This document shows positions 59,049 through 64,000 of a DNA stretch of 64,000 bases, one piece after another. The notes beneath the pieces are model-generated. The model worked only from the letters and a program-made list of their open reading frames with translations. It had not been told where the DNA came from and did not search any database. The stretch comes from Ricinus communis. Its lineage: Eukaryota > Streptophyta > Magnoliopsida > Malpighiales > Euphorbiaceae. The translations under genes were made by a program, and so were the position numbers. Positions within the stretch are counted from its first letter, which is position 1, and every line of letters begins with the position of its first letter. The stretch spans positions 6,944,001 through 7,008,000 of the forward strand of contig NC_063257.1 of NCBI RefSeq assembly GCF_019578655.1, read 5' to 3'.

Positions 59049-59871
59049 TGTCACGTGCCCGCTTCGCAACTGTGCAAGGAAGGCTACCGAGCCAAAAACG
59101 CCCAAATTATGCCCGCGTGAGCGGACACGGCCGTGTTGGATTCAACAACGCCCGTGTTGACCAATACGCCCACGGACACGCCCGTTTTGTTTCAACCTTG
59201 CCCGTGTTCACCAACACGCCTAAGGACACGCCCGTGTTGGCTGGATACAAATGCGAAAGGCCTAGAAGCTTCGGGAAACACGGCCACAGTAGGTAACACG
59301 GCTAATTATCCCAGACCGTGTTCTCAACACGGCCATGTTGGCGGACAGGGGGAAAAATGCTATAAATACCCCTTCTTTGTACCATTTCGAAAAGAAGGAA
59401 GGAAGAGAGTGAAAAAGGGAGAGAAAAGAGAGAAAAAGGGCAGGAGAAAGTGAGTCCATAAAAGGGAACAAGGGCAGTAATAAAACAAGAGTGTGTGGGC
59501 ACAAGGTGTGCCAAAATGTAGCCATATAGCGGGAAAGAGTATTGCTCTACATAGAGCAAAGAGAGATGCTCTATGTAGAGATAGTTGTAGGAATAGTTAT
59601 GTAAAGTAATACAAGGTGTGTGATATATGAAAGAAGAGAGCTTGTAGAGAGAGAAAGTGTGCTCATTGTAAGTAGCTTTAGTGTGAATTAATCAATACAA
59701 GTATACACTTCCACAACTCTTGCGTCTCTTTGTGCCACTTTCGTGAATATACTTCCGCTAGCGTATTTGCTATCATTCTGCCGGGTTTGGCAATCAAGGG
59801 TAGGGCTGACTAGCTATCTTGAATTTCGGAAATCGGCAAAGTTTTGGAGATAAAACAAAACTCACGTGACA
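59049..59871 (+). repeat. 3' LTR of the gypsy element
   Basis: 823 bp. Differs from the 5' LTR mainly by indels: an altered stretch around 59145-59190, loss of about 28 bases of the ACACGGCC-repeat region near 59325, and loss of about 25 bases near 59830. Substitutions in the shared downstream half are only a handful. Confidence 0.93.
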
Positions 59872-60323
59872 CAGGCAGCAGGCAAAATTCCATGTTAAAT
59901 ATAGCCATTCTAGTTTCTTACATAATTTCGTATCTCACGTCCTCATGTTATGTTTGCACCACTTGTCGGGTAGATCGTATGTTTATATTTCGTCGAACAT
60001 AGTCAATTTATGATTTTCTAGATTTTTTAGAACTAGGCAACCCAGAACTGGGTACGAATTTGAATATGGTATATTCTTTTTATAAGTATAAATGTGATAT
60101 TTTAAACTGAAACATATATTTTAACACGAGTGTGGGCTGGCAGGGGTTGAAGGTTTCAGGGTGGTCCGAGCCTGAATTTGAAGAGTTGAACCTGATGATC
60201 CAATGAGTTTCTTGTCAGCATTATTGAGGCATCAATAGGCTTTCAGGCCACGATAAACACACACAAGAAACAGAAACAAGAAAGTATTTTCTTGGATAAA
60301 AGTACAAAGCACAGCTAGATCAC
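59872..60323. other. Spacer between the gypsy element and PsbS
   Basis: Includes the 3' UTR of the minus-strand PsbS gene. Nothing else recognised. Confidence 0.55.
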
Positions 60324-62024
60324 CTACTCATCCTCTTCATCAGTAACAAATTTTCCAGTGCCAGGATTCAAAGCAGCAAAGAAGAAGAAGATAACATTGA
60401 ACAAAACAAGGGGTTCGATCTCATTGACGGGAATTCCAGTTTCGATGTTGAGTTGTGCTAGAGCTCCTTTCCCTGTTATGATTTCTCCAATTAAAGAGAA
60501 AGCAATTCCTAGCTGAGCCAATCTTCCTACAAAGAGCTCATTCGACTTTGTAAATCCAAATAGAGGACCTTGCAGTTGCAAACCAGACACAAGAATCAGC
60601 ACATTGTTTAGTTCTTGACTGAATTTAAAGAATTAATGAGTTTTAGCACATTAGTATTGATGTCTTCTTTAGGCTAGAAGAAAATAAAATTACAAGTTAG
60701 TTAAATACCTCCTTCTTTAAGACCCAATGCTGCCCTGAAACCTTTTCCAGGTGGGATGACTGCACCTTCAATGCCGGTTGGTGGGTCGTCGACGAATTTG
60801 CCACGGTCACCTAATGCTCCAATGGCTCCAAGAAGGGTGAAAAGAATGAAGAAGAGAAGAAGTGGTTCTGCTTCATAAATGGGAATTCCAGTTTCTAAAT
60901 TCAACTGAGCTAGAATTCCTTTTCCTGTTAATCCTTCACCCAATAGGGATGCCTGCATTTAACAACTTCACATTAATAATAGTGCTTCTTGAAATGTTTA
61001 TTTGCTATGACAACAAAAAGCAGAGGCACTGTTGCTTCTTGAACAACAGCCAACAGGAATATATTCCATTACATTATGCACCATGTTATTCTTTAGGTGC
61101 AAATTTGTAGAAAGATTAATTGATTCAGAAAATTGTTTTTCGCTAAAACATATAATTCATTCTTGAGCCAACACCTATAAGCTTGAAGCTCTATGACCAA
61201 TTTGACTATGCAGAGTGCAGATTTGCTATGAATGCTGGCCAGTTTAAATTATGTGTCCTTCAAGAATTCTCAAAGGGAAACAGGGCCGTCAGGAGTTCAG
61301 GTCATGGACTCTTGACCTGCCACATACTTCACCAGTGGGCTACTAATCCAACAGTGCCAAATTCTTTTACATTTAGTAAAATTTCAGGCCAAGGTAAGTG
61401 ACAAGCTATCTACATGTTCAATTTCCAAACGGACATTATTATTGAGAATCTGTGCCAATCCATGTAATATTACAACTATAGGGAAAGATGAAAGGAAGTT
61501 AACATATAAGGAATTGTTATATGTATATTATTGTTAATTCTGAAATATAAATAGCAATGAGAAGCTAAACAAGATAATGAACTTACGGCAAAGCCAAGCA
61601 TAGCAACACGTCCAACAAAGAGCTCATTCTGCTTGGTGAAACCAATTCCACCAGAGGTACCAAAAACACCATCTTCAACCTTTTGCTTGGGTTTTACAAC
61701 AGTCTATTCGATTCAGCAAACAGAAGAAAAAAAGAGTTGCATCAAACCAAATTAAGTAGAGAAATTTGCGTACCCTTTAACTAAAAGAAAGAAATGACAA
61801 ACCTTCTTAGGAGCTGCCTTGGCTTTAGACTTGAAAAGAGCAAAGGTAGTGAATGTTTTAGAAGGAGCAAAAGAAGAAGAGTTGGTAGGGAGTGGAGAGA
61901 ATAATAGAGAAGAGAACGGCTTAGGCCTTAGTCTGTCAACTTGGAATTGAAGTAAAGGGTCTCTCTTCAGGTCAACAACATGCCTAGTTGAAACGCCAGA
62001 CATGAACAACATTGTTTGAGCCAT
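60324..62024 (-). CDS. psbS: Photosystem II 22 kDa protein PsbS (NPQ4), chloroplast precursor
   Basis: Four exons, 62024-61803, 61703-61587, 60952-60709 and 60568-60324, all GT-AG, give a 275-aa precursor (family about 265-275). Residues 1 to about 65 are a Ser/Thr-rich transit peptide. The mature part has four membrane helices as two related halves. Each half starts with GFTK-NELFVGR (GFTKQNELFVGRVAMLGFA; GFTKSNELFVGRLAQLGIA) and has a lumen-facing loop: LNLETGIPIYEAEPLLLF in half 1 and LNIETGIPVNEIEPLVLF in half 2. The pH-sensing lumenal glutamates (E122 and E226 in Arabidopsis numbering) map to these loops. PsbS senses thylakoid lumen acidity and triggers energy-dependent quenching in the PSII antenna. 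The C-terminus PGTGKFVTDEEDE is typical. The gene is intact. Confidence 0.98.
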
Positions 62025-62094
62025 TACAGCTGCTTCTTGGACTGGAATTTAATTTGTTTGTTTGTTTTGCTCTCTTCCCTTTGATGGTGATGAA

Positions 62095-62101
62095 GTATAT
62101 A
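62095..62101 (-). promoter_or_regulatory. Putative TATA box of psbS
   Basis: On the minus strand TTTTATATAC lies about 75 bases upstream of the ATG at 62024. A GACGTGG motif (G-box-like ACGT core) lies further upstream at about 62191-62197, plausible for a light-responsive gene but not proven. Confidence 0.4.
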
Positions 62102-64000
62102 AAATCAAAAGCTTTATTTTTGAGAGGGGAGTGCAGATGGAGAAAAAGCTGTGGATATGGTACGAGAGGCAATGAGGGGCAAATGGAGTGACCACGTCTT
62201 TGTCTACCTCTCTCTCCTTGTGGATATGTGATATTTTTCTTTTTTTTCAAACTCAAGTCCCTTTGGCTCATTAATCTCAGTTCATTATATTATAACTTGT
62301 TTTTCAGATTTTATTGGAAGATCTCTTCCATTTTATATGCAATTCATTTAATGCTTCAACATATGTAGCTTGATGAATATTTCTATACCTTTTAGGTGAA
62401 TAGAAGATTCTCCGATCGTATATTATTCATCGAACTTGCATAATTTATACACATTCTTCGGTATCATATGATCTTCTAAGAATATTAAATAATAATTATT
62501 ATTATTATAATAATAAATAAAAATCTATTAAAGCTCTACCTTTTTTATTTTTATATGTGTTTCACACGGTTTTCCTTATATATAAATTGTTTTTTAGGGT
62601 CTATTCTTTTGATGAGATTTTAAGTCTTGAGACTTGCGCGTTAGATTTTTTAATTGCTGAAATTTTAAATTTTATTACTTGTGAATTTGGTTAGTTATTC
62701 TTTAAATTTTAAATTTTATAATTATTTTTATATTAGACTAATATAATTTAAAAGAACAGAAATTCTAATTACTCTCAACTTATATTTTAAAAAACATATA
62801 GAATTTTAGAATCTAAATTCTTAAAAAAGACTATTTTTAAATTTGTTTTCTTTTTTGTATTTAATTTTTTAAAATTTAAATTCTATAAAGATAACAAATT
62901 TCAGTTAAATTTTCTGTGATTTTGGATTCCAAACTTTATTTTATATTAAAAGAACCGAAATTCTATTTACTCTCAAATTATTGGATGTATTTGTTTTGAT
63001 TTTTGTATTATCCAGCTATCATATTTCGATTACCTTTTGATTATTTGTGCATATTCTTTTTTTTTTTTTTTTTTGGAAATTAACGAGATTTCTTGATAAA
63101 AAAGAATTTAAAAGAAACCACTCAGGAGTTTCATTACTCATTTTGTGGAGTGAATATGTGATGAAGAGGGCAACGGGGTTTAGACAAAAGACACATGTCA
63201 TAAATTTTCCATGGCAACTCTCCGAAACAACAAAAGGCCGCACAGTTGTTGGAGACGCGCACCACATAATTCATCATGACTACGCCCATTCCACCTCACC
63301 ACATGTTCCCTCCTCATTCTCCTTTCACAACATAATACAAATTGAACACTGCAAAAACCTGGGGACAAATAAGCTTCCAACAGGTTGACATTGATTTTGA
63401 CAACTCAACAGGAATGAACGGTTGCTTCCTCGTAATTGAGATTCTTTTGGTAGAGATACCCTTTGGGAAGTTGGGCCACTGCCATATGGCCTTCTAATTT
63501 TGCAATTCAGTGATAACTCATAATTATTATTTCCTCAAACTAAGCCCAATGTACCCATTTTTGCATCTCTTATTAATTGGTCCATATCCCATACTACACC
63601 TCCTACCTAGTCAAGGTGCCTGCAAGAATTGTTTTATTATTATTATTATTATTATTATGTATTATAGCATAAAAATTACCATTAAGTAAAATAACATATA
63701 TAATATTTTAGAAGAAAAATACCAGCAACATTTTCTAATATTAATTTTTTTTTATTGATTCATTGCATTTCTATATAAAGTGGTATGGTATTATTACTAT
63801 TAAATTTATTTAATTTTGATAAAAAAATTAGAAATCGAATAAAATTGTAAAAGAATTTACAATTCGAATCATTTTTGTCAAAACTAAAAAAATAAGTTAG
63901 CCAAAATTACTGAATGTGACATAAAACTATAAAGAATGTCGGATTTAGAAAAAAAAAAAAATAATGAGGATAAAATCATGTGAAGAAGAAGCAAGATCAA
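62102..64000. other. psbS upstream region and AT-rich end of the window
   Basis: No gene recognised. It contains the psbS promoter, an imperfect direct repeat at about 62740-62985, poly(T) near 63057-63075 and (TTA)n at about 63632-63658. Open frames at 63019-63388 on both strands overlap each other and lack known motifs. Confidence 0.5.
62740..62985. repeat. Direct repeat, two ~40-bp copies about 200 bp apart
   Basis: AAAAGAACAGAAATTCTAAT followed by TACTCTCAACTTAT at about 62750 recurs as AAAAGAACCGAAATTCTATT followed by TACTCTCAAATTAT at about 62948. Confidence 0.8.

Larger units (their letters stand above)
55095..59871 (+). mobile_element. Ty3/gypsy (chromovirus-like) LTR retrotransposon, recent but internally defective
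   Basis: Two long LTRs (55095-55958 and 59049-59871) begin TGTCACGTG and end CACGTGACA, a perfect 9-base inverted terminus. A tRNA-Met primer-binding site and a polypurine tract lie where expected. The outer flanks share CAGG (55091-55094 and 59872-59875), a probable short target duplication. The interior of about 3.1 kb holds gag with a CCHC knuckle, a protease, a short piece before reverse transcriptase and a chromodomain-like tail. Most of RT, RNase H and integrase are missing or unreadable. The LTRs differ by few substitutions plus several indels, so insertion was recent and must have relied on proteins from another copy. Confidence 0.93.

Noticed and set aside
61183..61401. 72-codon plus-strand frame within psbS intron 2
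   Set aside because: It is antisense to an intron and has no known motif. A tRNA-derived SINE was considered but A and B box motifs are not convincing.
63019..63388. Overlapping frames on both strands near the window end
   Set aside because: No domain, poly(T)-encoded Phe run, and mutual overlap; no support for a gene.

Overview
The window is nuclear DNA from a flowering plant. It is AT-rich, with long gene-poor stretches. Genes carry short GT-AG introns, and the families present (PsbS, AUX1/LAX auxin carrier, NAC, F-box/PP2, O-fucosyltransferase) are plant families. Protein similarity suggests a eudicot, possibly a rosid of the Malpighiales/Euphorbiaceae type; that placement is inference only.

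Layout. 1-6.1 kb: a single-exon cold-shock/zinc-knuckle RNA-binding protein (+), then a 5'-truncated LINE (-) between 16-bp target duplications. 11.8-14.4 kb: an eight-exon LAX2-like auxin influx carrier (-) whose first intron appears to use a GC donor. 18.5-21 kb: two broken defence/secondary-metabolism genes (+), a thaumatin-like pseudogene and a type III polyketide synthase (chalcone synthase-like) fragment. 26.2-26.8 kb: a decayed LINE reverse-transcriptase tail (+). 29.4-34.6 kb: a ten-exon O-fucosyltransferase family gene (+), convergent with an intronless NAC gene (-, 35.7-36.8 kb). 37.9-41.9 kb: a degenerate Ty1/copia element (-) with both LTRs and a 5-bp target duplication. 44.0-49.8 kb: two tandem F-box/PP2-B genes (+), each 301 aa with identical intron phases. 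51.3-53.0 kb: a small two-exon zinc-ribbon protein resembling Arabidopsis At4g08330 (-). 55.1-59.9 kb: a Ty3/gypsy element (+) with nearly identical LTRs but a gutted interior. 60.3-62.0 kb: the four-exon nuclear gene for chloroplast PsbS (-). The last 2 kb is AT-rich spacer.

The genes do not form a pathway. Functionally they cover auxin transport, photoprotection, cold/RNA chaperoning, transcription, ubiquitin-ligase adaptors and glycosylation. The structural story is transposable elements: two LINE remnants, one old copia, one recent gypsy, and several AT-rich inverted-repeat elements. I found no tRNA, rRNA, CRISPR or convincing microRNA gene. I did not find a clearly new biological system. 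The best leads are the GC-AG intron beside a TA microsatellite, the gypsy LTR architecture (G-box palindromic termini plus repeated ACACGG-type motifs), and a homologous 110-bp block upstream of both the NAC gene and the first F-box gene.
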